Shown: piece by piece, positions 1-11,600 of the stretch
Position numbering within the stretch: position 1 is the first letter of the stretch
How the letters are laid out: each line of letters begins with the position of its first letter
Assembly: GCF_047675955.1 (NCBI RefSeq)
Contig: NC_132925.1
Coordinates: forward strand, 70,933,622 to 70,997,621
Direction of reading: 5' to 3'
Length of the DNA: 64,000 bases
From: Chlorocebus sabaeus
Taxonomy: Eukaryota; Chordata; Mammalia; Primates; Cercopithecidae
The notes under the pieces: model-generated
Database searches by the model: none
Seen by the model: only the letters and a program-made list of their open reading frames with translations
Told to the model about the DNA's origin: nothing
Translations under genes and position numbers: made by a program

Positions 1-130
1 ACAAAATGATAAGTATGTGAGGCAATGCATATGTTTTAGTGATTCCACAATGTATACATTTTTCAAAACATCATGTTGTATACCATATAGTTACATTTTT
101 AAATTTAAAAAGAATTAAATAATAAACAGA
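1..130 (+). repeat. 3' end of an old L1 (L1MA/L1MB type)
   Basis: The stretch reads like the 3' UTR end of older mammalian L1s: the 'attccacaatgtatacat' and 'aacatcatgttgtataccat' motifs, followed by an A-rich end near 110-130. It is cut by the window start. Orientation is sense on +. Subfamily is from memory of the consensus. Confidence 0.7.
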
Positions 131-361
131 TCTTGAACTAAAAAAAAACACAAACCAAAACAAAAAAGTAATTACTATAAACTATTGCTGACAAATCTCC
201 CATTGGTATTTTATATATCCAAAAGGAAAACATTAATAATGATGAACATGCAGAATATGTCTTAATTTTTGTCCCAATGCTAGAGTATATATAAGTGTAC
301 TTTTTAAAAACAGTATTTCTAAAGTGATATCCTAGGGTCACTTGTGTTTGAATTTCCCTTG

Positions 362-490
362 GGTATTTGTTTTAAAAATGTGGAATCTTTGAACCCCACC
401 TCTGATTCACTGAATCAGAATCACTGGAGCGGGGTGCCAGGAGTTTATATTTTTAGGAAGCTCCATATGTGATTCTGATGTTTACTAAGT
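362..490. repeat. hAT-Charlie fragment, MER5A-like
   Basis: Contains the 'ccccacctctgattcactgaatcagaatca' block (first 20 bases: ccccacctctgattcactga) and a 'gattctgatgtt' end typical of MER5A-class non-autonomous hAT elements. No terminal repeats or 8-bp duplication could be fixed. Confidence 0.5.
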
Positions 491-619
491 TGGAAAACCA
501 TCATTGTTCTGAATTTAGCTATTGGCTGGAGTGGAAGGAAGGGGAGGGTTGAAATTGACCATTTTGGTATACAGCAAGATCAGTTACGTCCTCATGGGCA
601 CACTTCATGGCAGTGTTTC

Positions 620-775
620 TTGGGCTTCCTGAGATCATATGGATCACACCTGAGCATCTTGTTAAAATGTCGATTCTGATTCAGTCTGGAGAGGGGCCCT
701 CAGATTCTGCAATTCCAACAGGCCAGCTTGGTGATGCTGATGATGTCTGTTCTTGGACATCATTTAGCATAGCAA
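620..775. repeat. second hAT-Charlie fragment, MER5A-like
   Basis: Has 'gattctgattcagtctgg', 'ggggccctcagattctgca' and 'ggtgatgctgatgatg', the same kind of blocks as the copy about 200 bp upstream. It is a separate, diverged copy. Name provisional. Confidence 0.55.
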
Positions 776-794
776 GAGATTAGAGTCAGAGTTG

Positions 795-1010
795 GTAAAT
801 TTTATTTCTTCAAGGGGTCACATAGTAAAATTATTAGGCTTTGAGGGCCATACAGCCTCTGTTGCAACTACTCAACTCTGCCACTGTAGTGCGAAAGCAG
901 CCGCCGATGATACATAAATGAATGGATGTGCTTGTGTCCCAGTCACACTTTGTTTATTCAAACAAATGGCCAGTTGGATTTGGCCTGTGGGCCATAATTT
1001 GTCAATTCCT
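795..1010. repeat. hAT-type non-autonomous DNA transposon (MER58/MER30-like)
   Basis: Begins 'agttggtaaattttattt' and runs through 'taggctttgagggccata', 'gttgcaactactcaactctg', 'gcgaaagcagcc' and 'tggcctgtgggccataattt'. This is a very common mammalian hAT MITE. The ends are nearly complete, but the exact family name could not be settled by eye. Confidence 0.65.
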
Positions 1011-1029
1011 ATGTTCAAGAACCATGCTG

Positions 1030-1200
1030 ATTATCATCACTGTTCTCAGAGTTATCAATCATTTTCCACACGACAGGTAATTTGCTGGGTACTTTATTTC
1101 ATTCATTCGCATCCCGGTAGAATACACAAAACTAAAGGTCTGGGAGCAAGTGTAGTCAAGACTTGAACCCTGACCCCCAGACTCTAATCTGAGTGTTTTT
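1030..1200 (+). repeat. MIR SINE
   Basis: Weak core match, then the typical 3' portion: 'gtcaagacttgaaccctga' and 'ccagactctaatctgagtg'. It lies directly downstream of the hAT fragment. Diverged; polarity from the 3' block. Confidence 0.55.
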
Positions 1201-1285
1201 TTGCTATACAAAGTGGGTTCCAAATTAGTAATAAATCTTACTATTGTAAATAAATTTGCTTTTGAAGGACTACCGAAATGTAATT

Positions 1286-1442
1286 TCCATGAGGACAGGG
1301 ATTTTTATGTTTAATTCTCTCTGGATTTCTACTGCCTATAAGAGTTCCTGGAACATATTATATAATATATAATATATTATATAATATAATATATAATATA
1401 TTATATATTAATATATATTAATGAATATATATTGAATGAATG
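1286..1442 (+). repeat. L2 3' end interrupted by an AT microsatellite
   Basis: 'ttccatgaggacagggattt' and 'agttcctggaacat' match the L2 tail. The expected last bases 'ttgaatgaatgg' appear only after the microsatellite at 1355-1433. The AT tract therefore sits inside the L2 tail. Confidence 0.75.
1355..1433. repeat. (TA)n-rich microsatellite
   Basis: About 79 bases of A and T only, apart from the first base or two and a single G, in alternating tata/ataata units that are largely self-complementary. It may form a cruciform. It expands within the L2 tail. Confidence 0.9.
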
Positions 1443-2580
1443 GTTATTTTATGATATCTGACTTCTAGTAATAGCAGTTCTACAAAAAGACTTCAGAGTA
1501 AAGTAATATAACCAATGATACAGTTTAGTGACCCTTAGAGTAAGTTCTAGAAGCCAGACTTTCCTACACACAGTCTTCTTCGTAGTCAGCAGTTCACTTA
1601 ACTGTTTGATTAGTACCATTTGTAGGGACATAAATGCTACTTGTGGTTTCAAACAGCTATTATCTGCTGTTAATTTTGAGCCACCACTCTTTTCTCAGCA
1701 TTTGGAGTAAAGTTGTGGTTTGGCAAACCATCCTGGTGACTGGAGGAATTGAAGATTATTCCTGAGGCAAAAGAATCCAGACAAAACCCCATCTCCTCGT
1801 GATGGGGAGTTCCTCCAAAACAGAACCAATATTCAATTCTTACATCACCCACCAGAAAACATAAGGGGCCTGAGCAGGAGATTGGGTATTATAACTTCGT
1901 CTTTCTTCTCCATAGTTTCTCATTTTAGAATACTTCATGAGATTTAAAAACTGAAATCTACAGACCTAGCTGGGGTGGGTTTCTTCGTAATAATATTGCA
2001 TATAATGAGAAAATGCACTGTAATTTGTGCACAGTTCTGACACAAAGTGAAAGGGCAATTTGGTAGGTGTGTTTGAAACATCACACATAATTTTAAAGAG
2101 GGATATGTGAAGATGACAAGTAAAATGGCAGCCCTGAAGTGAAATTATCTAGAGGAAAGAGGCTGCAGAAAGGCTGAAGTTGGCATTTGATGCTTGGGAA
2201 CTAAGAAAGCACATCTGCTGCAGCTACACAAAGACTCATTTGAGAAGTCATACAGATTTCTTTATCATTTCTAAGCATTCTTGCCCCTGGTGACCTAATT
2301 ATGTCACCTGTAAGCTGCACAACTTTGTACTTTACTTTGTATGCATGTTAGACAGCTACATGGCATCTGGACTTTGTAGTGAAATTTTTCACAAAAACAT
2401 CTATCTCTGCTCTACTTGAACAACGAACCCGACTAGTTTACCTTAGATGGAGAAATCATAACTTCACAATTTTGGGGTTTATTTATTCATGGCATGTATT
2501 ATTTATTATGCCTTCTAGAAGCCAGCTAGCAAGGAAGAAATGCATTTTTTAATCATATACTTCTACCTCATTCATTAATT
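1443..2580. other. unassigned non-coding DNA
   Basis: No open frame longer than 67 codons, no repeat I recognise with confidence and no CpG enrichment. It may hold very old, decayed repeats. Confidence 0.5.
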
Positions 2581-2589
2581 AATTCATTC

Positions 2590-3480
2590 ATTCAGCAAAT
2601 ATTTGAATACTGACTGTGCATCAGGTACATACTATTCTTTTTCTGTGGAAACATTTTGCCCTCAAGGAGCTTTTAGTAATAGTGAGTGGAGGCAGACAGT
2701 GAAGAAACAGAAAAAAGTAAATGTCAGATGGTGATTAGTTCTAAGGAGAAAAATAACAGAGTCAAGGAACTGAGGGAGCCAGGTGGGTGTAGGGGAGTTT
2801 GCTATTTCAAATAGGGTCACCAGGGAAGGCCTTACTAAGCAGATGCTATTTGGATAGAGACTAAAGATAACTGGGGGCCACGTGTTCCAGGTGGAGGGCA
2901 CAGCAGGTACAGAGGCCATGAGGTAGGAGGAAAAGGAGTAGGTGATAAGGCCAGAGTGTTAAGTGGCACGAATACTGCACTTCCCGCCCCCACAAGTGTA
3001 GGCCATTGTGAAGACTTTGGCTTCTATCCTGAGTAGGATGACCATATATTAGAGGGTTTTGAGCAGGGGGAGACATAATCTGACCTACACTTTACATAGG
3101 AGGGCAGGAGCAGAAACAGAGACTCATTGGGAGGCTTTGAAAGTAATACTGTCAGGAAGCGAGGTTGGGTTGGGAAAAGGGAATAGCAACAGAGGTAGTA
3201 ACAATGGAGTAGACTGTGAAAATGTTGTGAAATAGAGCCAGTGCCATTTTGCTGACAGATGGGATGGAGAGTGTAAGAGAAAGAGGGGGATCAAGAGAGA
3301 TGCCAGTCTTTTTGGCTTAAGCAGCCAGAAAGAAGGGGTTGTTGTTTCTGAGATGAGGAAGTATAGGGGAGGAATAGGTGTGGGAGGTGAAAGAGGAAAT
3401 CAGAAGTTTGATTTCGGATATGTTGGTTGAAATGCTTATTAGCTATCCAAATGGAGATGTCAAAAAAGATATAAGATGGT
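2590..3480 (+). repeat. ancient mammalian LINE-like repeat (possibly L1M 5' region or L2-class)
   Basis: Blocks such as 'cagcaaatatttgaatactg', 'gccctcaaggagctttta', 'gccagggaaggcctta'-like and 'gagggttttgagcaggggga', then 'caagagagatgccagtcttt', belong to a repeat that recurs here at 39640-41335 and probably at 22500-22910 and 57935-58080. I recognise it as widespread in mammalian genomes but cannot name the family safely. Confidence 0.5.
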
Positions 3481-3504
3481 GAAGATCTAGTAGGAGGATA
3501 CAGA

Positions 3505-3534
3505 AGATGATGATAATGATGATGATAATGATAG
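3505..3534. repeat. (GAT)n short tandem repeat
   Basis: About ten imperfect units of gat/aat at the end of the ancient repeat. Confidence 0.8.
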
Positions 3535-3540
3535 TAATAG

Positions 3541-4055
3541 CTATTGGTGTTTTGTATTGATTGTTGGGTTGTATGAGCACAGTAAACGACACAATTTTCC
3601 ATATCTGAGTTTAGAACCAACAGATAAATTAACAAAAAGTTATATAGATAGAGAGCTGAAATTTCAGCTGTATAATTGATAATAGCAGGAGTAGAGACAA
3701 TGGCTTTGTGTCTGTGGGAAAGTGGACTTGGTCATAGTTTATTCTACCAGGCATGGCTAAAGCAGTTATTTTCAGGATGTTCCTAGCAGGGTAGGTTCAT
3801 TACTACATGGAACTGAACAGATCAGAATGTTGGCCTCTGCTCAAGTAGGCAGACCTTAAAAGGGATCCTACCAGGGAATGATCTTTGAATGCTAGGTTCC
3901 TTTTCTCCAAACTTGCCAATCAACCAATCATATAAGTCATTCCTCTTACTCTATGGAGGCACTCCTGAGGTTTGGGGAGAGAAGTCAGGGTGAGCATCAA
4001 CTCTGGCTAATGGAGCATGAAGAGTTGGGAATAGGTGTCTGCCTCTCCCCTCCAA
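3541..4055. other. unassigned non-coding DNA
   Basis: No repeat or coding signal recognised. It lies between the ancient LINE-like repeat and a MIR. Confidence 0.45.
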
Positions 4056-4061
4056 CTGAGT

Positions 4062-4200
4062 GTTAGGGGCTTTACACTAATTGTTTCACTGAATCTTCAC
4101 ATTTTGGTCAACATTTCACAGTTAAGACAACTGAAACTTAAAGAGAGCAATTTCCTAAGTTCTTCTAACTTGGAGTGGTAAGAGCACAGTATGACTTTGA
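4062..4200 (+). repeat. MIR SINE
   Basis: 'ctttacactaattgtttcac', 'tgaatcttcacattttgg' and 'cagttaagacaactgaaact' follow the MIR core order (ctttacat..., aatcctcac..., cagatgaggaaactg). Confidence 0.75.
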
Positions 4201-4330
4201 CACTGGCCACATGTTCCTCTGCTGTATTTTGTGAAACAATAAACTGAAAGGGGTGATCAGTTCATTTATTCATTTTTAAAACTTATCCGTGAAAGTGTTT
4301 GTTGTTGATAGGGTGCTAAGAGTGGATGTC

Positions 4331-4650
4331 GGCCAGGCGCGGTGGCTCAAGCCTGTAATCCCAGCACTTTGGGAGGCCGAGACGGGTGGATCACGAGGTC
4401 AGGAGATCGAGACCATCCTGGCTAACACGGTGAAACCCTGTTTCTACTAAAAAATACAAAAAAAAAAAAAAAAAAAAACTAGCCGGGCGAGGTGGCGGGC
4501 GCCTGTAGTACCAGCTACTCAGGAGGCTGAGGCAGGAGAATGGCGTGGACCCGGGAGGCGGAGCTTGCAGTGAGCTGAGATCCAGCCACTGCACTCCAGC
4601 CTGGGCTACAGAGCGAGACTCCATCTCAAAAAAAAAAAAAAAAAAAAAAA
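4331..4650 (+). mobile_element. AluY, Old World monkey type, full length
   Basis: Complete dimeric Alu with left and right arms, a middle A-rich linker of about 20 A and a terminal A tail of about 24. It is flanked by an exact 13-bp target duplication, aagagtggatgtc, at 4318-4330 and 4651-4663. The bases ggctcaagcc, cgagacggg, actagccgggcgaggtgg and gatccagccactgc differ from the human AluY consensus as I know it and match the cercopithecoid AluY lineage. Low divergence and perfect duplication make it the youngest insertion seen here. Confidence 0.93.
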
Positions 4651-4663
4651 AAGAGTGGATGTC

Positions 4664-5013
4664 AGTTAGGAAAAGCTTTTATTCAAAGTTATGAAAAGAA
4701 AATGATTCTTCCAACCAAATTAAGTATTTACATGCTACTTAAATTAAAAAAGACTATTAACTGTTCATTCTTATTGGACTTATTTTTAGAAAAACTTGTT
4801 TTTACCTTTTATCCCTGAGTGTCTAAATACTTTAGGTAGTCAAAATAATCTTTATATTGGTCCTTTTATTGGAGCTCCTCAGACATGCTACAATAAAGTT
4901 AAGTGTTGTATTTCACGTAAACTCCATTTTCATGTATGGAAGATTCTAGACTCTGGCTGTATGTTCACTGAATCTGCATTCTGTGGTGCTTTGAAGAATA
5001 GGTAACTTTCTTT
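4664..5013. other. unassigned AT-rich DNA
   Basis: Lies between the young Alu and the L1 target duplication. No repeat recognised; the longest frame (69 codons) has no features of a real protein. Confidence 0.45.
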
Positions 5014-5029
5014 AAAATAGGAATTTTTT

Positions 5030-6067
5030 ATAGTTGCTTCCGAGATGGCCAAATGAACAGCTCCAGTCTACAGCTTCCAGTGAGACTGACGCAGAAGATG
5101 GGTGATTTCTGCATTTCCAACTGAGGTACCTTGTTCATCTCATTGGGACTGGTTGTACAGTGGATGCAGCCCACAGAGGGTGAACTGAAGCAGGGAGGGG
5201 CATTGCCTTACCTGGGAAGTACAAGGGGTCAGGGGATTTCCCTTTCCTATCCAAGGGAAGCTGTGAGTGACTGTACCTGGAGGAACGGTAAACTCCTGCC
5301 CAAATACTATGCTTTTCCATGGTCTTTGCAACAGGCAGACCAGGAGATTCCCTCCCGTGCCTGGCTTGGCAGGTCCCATGCCCATGGAGCCTTGCTCGCT
5401 GGTAGCACAGAAGTCTGAGATTGACCTGGGATGCTGGAGATTGGCGGGGGGAGGGTCGTCTCCCATTGCCGAGGCTCGAGTAGGCAGTTCTATGCTCACA
5501 GAGTAAACAAAGTGGCAGGGAAGCTTGAACTGGGAAGAGCCCATCACAGCTTAGCAATGCCTACTGCCTCTCTAGATTCCACCTCTGGGGGCAGGGCATA
5601 TCTGAACAAAAGGCAGCAGACAGCTTTTGCAGACTTAAACGTCCCTGCCTGATAGCTCTGAAGAGAGCAGTGTTTCTCCCAGCATGGCGTTCAAGCTCCG
5701 ATAACAGACAGACTGCCTCCTCAAGTGGGTCCCTGAACCCTGTGTAGCCTGACTGGGAGACACCTCCCAGTAAGGACCAACAGACCCTCATACAGGTGGG
5801 TGCCCCTCTGGGGTGAAGCTTTCAGAGGAAGGTTCAGGCAGCAATATTTGCTTTTCTGCAGGCTATCCTGGTGATACCCAGGAAAACACGGTCTGGAGTG
5901 GACCTCCAGCAAACTCCAACAGACCTGCAGCTGAGGGGCCTGTCTCTTAGAAGGAAAACTAACAAACAGAAAGGAATAGCATCAACATCAACAAAAAGGA
6001 CATCCACACCAACACCCCATCTGTAAGTCACTAACATCAAAGGCCAAAGGTAGATAAAACCACAAAA
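5030..6067 (+). promoter_or_regulatory. L1 5' UTR (internal promoter region)
   Basis: Starts with a degraded form of the L1 5' end ('gagatggccaaatgaacagc') and runs to the ORF1 start. In intact primate L1s this segment holds the internal sense promoter and, further in, an antisense promoter. Whether any activity remains is unknown. Several antisense open frames here (up to 140 codons at 5135-5557, minus) are by-products of this GC-richer UTR and are not called as genes. Confidence 0.75.
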
Positions 6068-7089
6068 ATGGGGAGAAACCAGAGCAGAAAGGCTGAAAAT
6101 ACCAAAAACCAGAGTGCCTCTTCTCTTCCAAAGGAACAAAACTCCTCACCAGCAAGGGAACAAAACTGGATGGAGAATGAGTTTGACGAGTGGACAGAAA
6201 TAGGCTTCAGAAGGTAGGTAATAACAAACGCCTCCAAGCTAAAGGAACATGTTCTAAAGCATTGCAAGGAAGCTAAAAACCTTGAAAAAAGGTTAGACGA
6301 ATGGCTAACTGAAATAACCAGTGTAGAGAAGAGCTTGAATGACCTGATGGAGCTGAAAACCACAGTACGAGAACTTCGGGAAGCATACACAAGCTTCAAT
6401 AGCTGATTTGATCAAGCGGAAGAAAGGATATCAGGAATTGAAGATCAAATTAATGAAATAAAGTGAGAAGACAATAGAGAAGAAAGAGTGAAAAGAGATG
6501 AACAAAGACTTCAAGAAATATAGGACTATGTGAGAAGAATAAATCTACATTTGATTGGTGTATCTGAAAGTGATGGGGAGAATGGAACCAAGTTAGAAAA
6601 CACTCTTCAGGATATTATTCAGGATAACTTCCCCAACCTAGCAAGACAGGCCAACATTCAAATTCAGGAAATACAGAGAACACCACAAAGAAACTCCTCA
6701 AGAAGAGCAACCCCAAGACACATAATTGTCAGATTCACTAAGGTTGAAACGAAGGAAAAAATGCTAAGGGCAGCCAGAGGGAAAGGTCAGGTTACCCACA
6801 AAGGGAAGCTCATCAGACTAACAGCAGATCTCTCAGCAGAAACCCTACAATCCAGAAGAGAGTGGGGGCCAATATTCAACATTCTTAAAGAAGCAATTTT
6901 CAACCCAGAATTTGATATCCAGCCAAACTAAGCTTCATAAGTGAAGGAGAAATAAAATCCTTTACAGATAAGCAAATACTGAGAGATTTTATAACCACCA
7001 GGCCTGCCTTACAAGAGCTCCTGAAGGAAGCACTAAACATGGAAAGGGACAACCAGTACCGGCCACTGCAAAAACATGCCAAATTGTAA
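6068..7089 (+). pseudogene. L1 ORF1 (RNA-binding protein ORF1p) remnant
   Basis: Intact ORF1p is a trimeric nucleic-acid chaperone that coats L1 RNA in the cytoplasm. Here the ATG at 6068 opens with MGRNQSRKAEN and the natural stop is at 7087-7089, a span of 1022 bp against about 1017 for a 338-residue protein. The frame is broken by an in-frame TAG near 6214, a TGA near 6404, further stops to about 6520 and a frameshift near 6900. The largest open piece (6530-6931, 133 codons) covers the RRM and part of the C-terminal domain, starting MRRINLHLIGVSE. No functional product is expected. Confidence 0.88.
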
Positions 7090-7152
7090 AGACCACTGAC
7101 ACTACGAAGAAACTGCATCAATTAACGGGTGAAATTACCAGCTAGCATCATA

Positions 7153-10100
7153 ATGACAGGATCAAATTTCACACGTAACAATATTAACCTTAAATGTAAA
7201 TGGGTTAAATGCCCCAGTTAAAAGACACAGACAAGCAAATTGGATAAAGACCTATTGGTGTACTGTACTCAGGAGACCAATCTCGTGTGTAAACACACAC
7301 ATAGGCTCAAAATAAAGAGATGGAGGAAGATCTACCAAGCAAATGGGGAAAAAACACGTGTTGCAATCCTGGTCTCTGATAAAATAGGCTTTAAGCCAAC
7401 AAAGATCAGAAGAGACAAAGAAGGCCATCACATAATGGTAAAGGGATCAGTTCAACAAGAAGAACTAACTGTCCTAAATATATGTGCACCCAATACAGGA
7501 ACACCCAGATTCATAAAGCAAGTCCTTAGAGTCCTACAAAGAGACTTAGACTCCTACACAATAATAACGGGAGACTTTAAAACCTCATTGTCAATATTAG
7601 ACAGATCAATGAGACAGAAAATTAACAAGGATATTCAGGACTTGAACTCAGCTCTGGACCAAGTGGACCTAATAGACATCTACAGAACTCTCCACCCCAA
7701 ATCAACAGGATATACATTCTTCTCAGCGCTACATCTCACTTATTCTAAAAGTGACCACATAATTGGAAGTAAAACACTCCTCAGCAAATGTAAAAGAACA
7801 GAAATCACAACAAACTGTCTCTCAGACCACAGTACAATCAAATTAGAACTCAGGATTAAGAAACTCACTCAAAATTGCACAATTACATGCAAACTGAACA
7901 ACCTGCTTCTGCTCATTGAATGACTACTGGGTAACTAAAGAAATGAAGGCAGAAATAAATATGTTCTTTGAAACCAATGAGAATAAAGACACAACATACC
8001 AGAATCTCTGGGACACATTTATAGCAGTATGTTGAGGGAAGTTTTCAGCACTAAATGCCCACAAGAGAAAGCAGGAAAGATCTAAAATTGACACCCTAAC
8101 ATCACAATTTAAAAAACTAGAGAAGCAAGAGCATACACATTCAAAAGCTAGCAGAAGACAAGAAATAACTAAGATCAGAGCAGAACTGAAGGGGATAGAG
8201 ACACAAAAAACCATTCAAATAATCAGTGAATCCAGGAGCTGGTTTTTTGAAAAGATCAACAAAATTGATAGACTGCTAGCAAAACTAATAAAGAAGAAAA
8301 GAGAGAAGAATAAAATAAATGCAATAAAACATGATAAAAGGGATATCACTACTGATCCCACAGAAATATAAACTACCATCAGAGAGAATACTATAAACAT
8401 CTCTATACAAATACACTAGAAAATCTAGAAGAAATGGATAAATTCCTGGACACATACACACTCCCAAGACTAAACCAGGAAGAAGTCACATCCTTGAATA
8501 GACCAATAACACGTTCTGAAATTGAGGCAGGAATTAATAGCCTACCAACCAAAAAAAGCCCAGGACCAGATGGATTCACTGCTAAATTCTACCAGAGGTA
8601 CAAAGAGGAGCTGGTACCATTCCTTCTGAAACTATTCCAAAAAGTAGAAAAAGAGGGACTCCTCCCTAACTCATTTTATGAGGCCAGTATCATCCTGATA
8701 CCAAAACCTGGCAGAGACACAACAAAAAAAGAAAATTTCAGGCCATTATCCCTGATGAACATCGATGCAAAAATCTTCAATAAAATACTGGCAAACCAAA
8801 TCCAGCAGCATATCGAAAAGCTAATTCACCACAATCAAGTTGGCTTCATCCCTGGGATGCAAGGCTGGTTCAACACATGCAAATGAATAAGTATAATCCA
8901 TCACTTAAACAGAACCAATGACAAAAACCACATGATTATCTCAATAGATGCAGAAAAAGCCTTTGACAAAATTCAACAGCCTTTCATGCTAAAAACTCTC
9001 AATAAACCAGGTATTGATGGAATATATGTCAAAATAATAAGAGCTATTTATGACACACCCACAGCCAATATCATACTGAATGGGCAAAAATGGGAAGCAT
9101 TCCCTTTGAAAACCAACACAAAACAAGGATGCCCTCTCTTACCACTCCTATTCAACATAGTATTGGAGGTTCTGGACAGGCAATCAGTCAAGAGAAAGAA
9201 ATAAAGGGTATTCAAATTAAGGAAAAGAGGAAGTCAAATTGTCTCTGCAGAGAACATTATTGTATATTTAGAAAACCTCATCTTCTCAGCCCAAATCTCC
9301 ATAAGCTGATAAGCAACTTCGGCCGAGTCTCAGGATACAAAATCAATGTGCAAAAATCACAAGCATTCCTATACACCAATAACAGACAGAGGGCCAAATC
9401 ATGAGTGACCTCCCATTCACAATTGCCTCAAAGAGAATAAAATACCTAGGAATCCAACTTACAAGGGATGTGAAGGACCTCTTCAAAGAGAACTACAAAC
9501 CATTGCTCAATGAAATAAAAGAGGACACAAACAAATGGAAGAACATTCCATGCTCATGGATAAGAAGAATCAATATCATGAAAATGGCCATATTGCCCAA
9601 GGTAATTTATAGATTCAATGCTATTCCCATCAAGCTACCACTGACTGACTTCACAGAATTGGAAAAAAACTAAAGTTCATATGGAACCAAAAAAGAGCCC
9701 GCATAGCCAAGAAAATTCTAAGCAAAAAGAACAAAGCTGGAGGCATCATGCTACCTGACTTCAAACTATACTACAATACAAGGCTACAGTAACCAAAACA
9801 GCATGTTACTGGTACCAAAACAGATATATAGACCAATGGAACAGAACAGAGCCCTCAGAAATAGCACTACACATCTACAACAATCTGATCTTTAACAAAC
9901 CTGACAAAAACAAGCAATGGGGAAAGGATTCCCTATTTAATAAATGGTGCTGGGAAAACTGGCTAGCCATACATAGAAAACTGAAACTGGATCCCTTCCT
10001 TACACCTTACACAAAAATTAACCCAACATGGATTAAAGACTTAAATGTAAGACCTAAAACCATAAAAACCTTAGAAGAAAACCTAGGTAATACCGTTCAG

Positions 10101-10963
10101 GACATCGGCATGGGCAGGGACTTCATGACTAAAGCACCAAAATCAATGGCAACAAAAGCCCAAATTGACAAATGGGATCTAATTAAACTAAAGAGCTTCT
10201 GCACAGGAAAAGAAACTACCATCAGAGTGAGCAGGCAACCTATAGAATGGGAGAAAGTTTTTGCAATCTGTCCATCTGACAAAGGGCTAATATCCAGAAT
10301 CTACAAAGAACTTAAACAAATTTACAAGAAAAAACCAACCCCATTAAAAAGTGGGCAAAGGATCTGAACAGACTCTTCTCAAAAAAAGACATTTATGCAG
10401 CTGACAGACATATGCCAAAATGCTCATCATCACTGATCATCAGAGAAATCCAAATGAAAACCACAATGAGATACCACCTCACACCAGTTAGAATGGCGAT
10501 CATTAAGAAGTCAGGAAACAGCAGATGCTGGAGAGGATGTGGAGAAAGGGGAATGCTTTACACTGTTGGTGGGAGTGTAAATTAGTTCAACCATTGTGGA
10601 AGACAGTGTGGCAATTCCTCAAGGATCTAGAACCAGAAATACCATTTGACCCAGCAATCCCATTACTGTGTATATACCCAAAGGATTATAAATACTTCTA
10701 TAAAGACACATGCACACATATGTTTATTGTGGCACTATTCATAATAGCAAAGACTTGGAACCAACCCAAATGTCCATCAATAATAGACTGATTAAAGAAA
10801 ATGTGGCACATATACACTATGGAATACTATGCAGCCATAAAAAAGGATTAGTTCATGTTTTTTTGCAGGGACATGGATGAAGCTGGAGATCATCATTCTC
10901 AGCAAAATGTCACAAGGACGTAAAACCAAACACCACATGTTCTCACTTATAAGTGGGAGTTGA
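7153..10963 (+). pseudogene. L1 ORF2 (endonuclease-reverse transcriptase) remnant
   Basis: ORF2p nicks target DNA and copies L1 RNA at the nick. ATG at 7153; TGA at 10961-10963; 3811 bp against about 3828. A frameshift follows within about 30 bp. The endonuclease part is open as 227 codons at 7240-7923: the QET, GDF and SDH motifs remain, but the Asn that normally follows GDF is Lys. A 1-bp insertion near 7917, a TGA near 8034 and a TGA near 8884 break the frame. The RT fingers/palm piece is open at 8434-8886 and 8932-9204. At 9239-9272 a 4-nt deletion removes the FADD-type catalytic codons. The C-terminal zinc-knuckle region (CWWECKL near 10570) is recognisable. Confidence 0.9.
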
Positions 10964-11429
10964 ATAATGAGAACACATGGACACAGAGAGAGGAACATTA
11001 CACACAGGGGCCTGTTGGGGGTGGGGGGCTGGGGGAGGGATAGCGTTAGGAGAAATACCTAATGTAAATGAGGAGTTGATGGATGCAGCACACCAACATG
11101 GCACATGTATACCTATGTAAAAAACCTGCATGTTGTGCACATGTATCCTAGAACTTAAAGTACAATAATCAAAAAATAGAAATTTTTTGAAATTATACAA
11201 GACCTGTTATTTCTTCTCATATCTGATTGTTCTCATAATATTCTTGAGTAAGAAAGAGGTTGGAGTAGAAAGGTATTAAACTTTCAGAAGGAATGTGGGT
11301 TCTCCTCATTCTTGAGCCTCCTTACATTGTTTATAATACTATTTTGTGCCTCTTCTTCCTCTTCCTTGCCAGGTGATCCTCTCTGCCTACTATCCTACCC
11401 TCAAATTCAGATGAACATTTGTGCATGCT

Positions 11430-11600
11430 CACTTACATTATTTTACTTATTTTGCATAATATCTTTCTGAGTTAGCCTTCTTATTATCCCTTTTTATGCA
11501 TAAGAAATCTTGGTGTAATCAAATACCTATGGTGACACAGGTAGCGGCAGAGCTGGCGTCTGAAATCTGGGCCTTCCAATTTATAGCACCTTCTCCCTTC
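11430..11600 (+). repeat. MIR SINE
   Basis: 'acattattttacttattttg', 'tagccttcttattatcccttt' (shown in part: tagccttcttattatccctt), 'tgacacaggtagcggcagag' and 'ctgggccttccaattt' follow MIR order. The 240 bp upstream after the L1 hold nothing I can name. Confidence 0.75.

Larger units (their letters stand above)
5030..11172 (+). mobile_element. full-length L1PA-type LINE-1, inactive
   Basis: About 6.14 kb, the size of a complete primate L1. It has a 5' UTR from about 5030, ORF1 remnant (6068-7089), short spacer, ORF2 remnant (7153-10963) and a 3' UTR with a G-rich tract (about 11008-11040) ending in a short A-rich tail. Target duplication: 5014-5029 and 11173-11188, 16 bp with one difference (aaaatagGaatttttt / aaaatagAaatttttt). 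The well-kept duplication supports one undisturbed insertion. Multiple stops and frameshifts in both ORFs rule out activity. The A tail has shrunk to about six A. Divergence suggests an older L1PA subfamily; the exact number is not determinable by eye. Confidence 0.93.

Noticed and set aside
7240..7923. 227-codon open frame, the longest in the window
   Set aside because: It is the endonuclease part of the dead L1 ORF2, not an independent gene.
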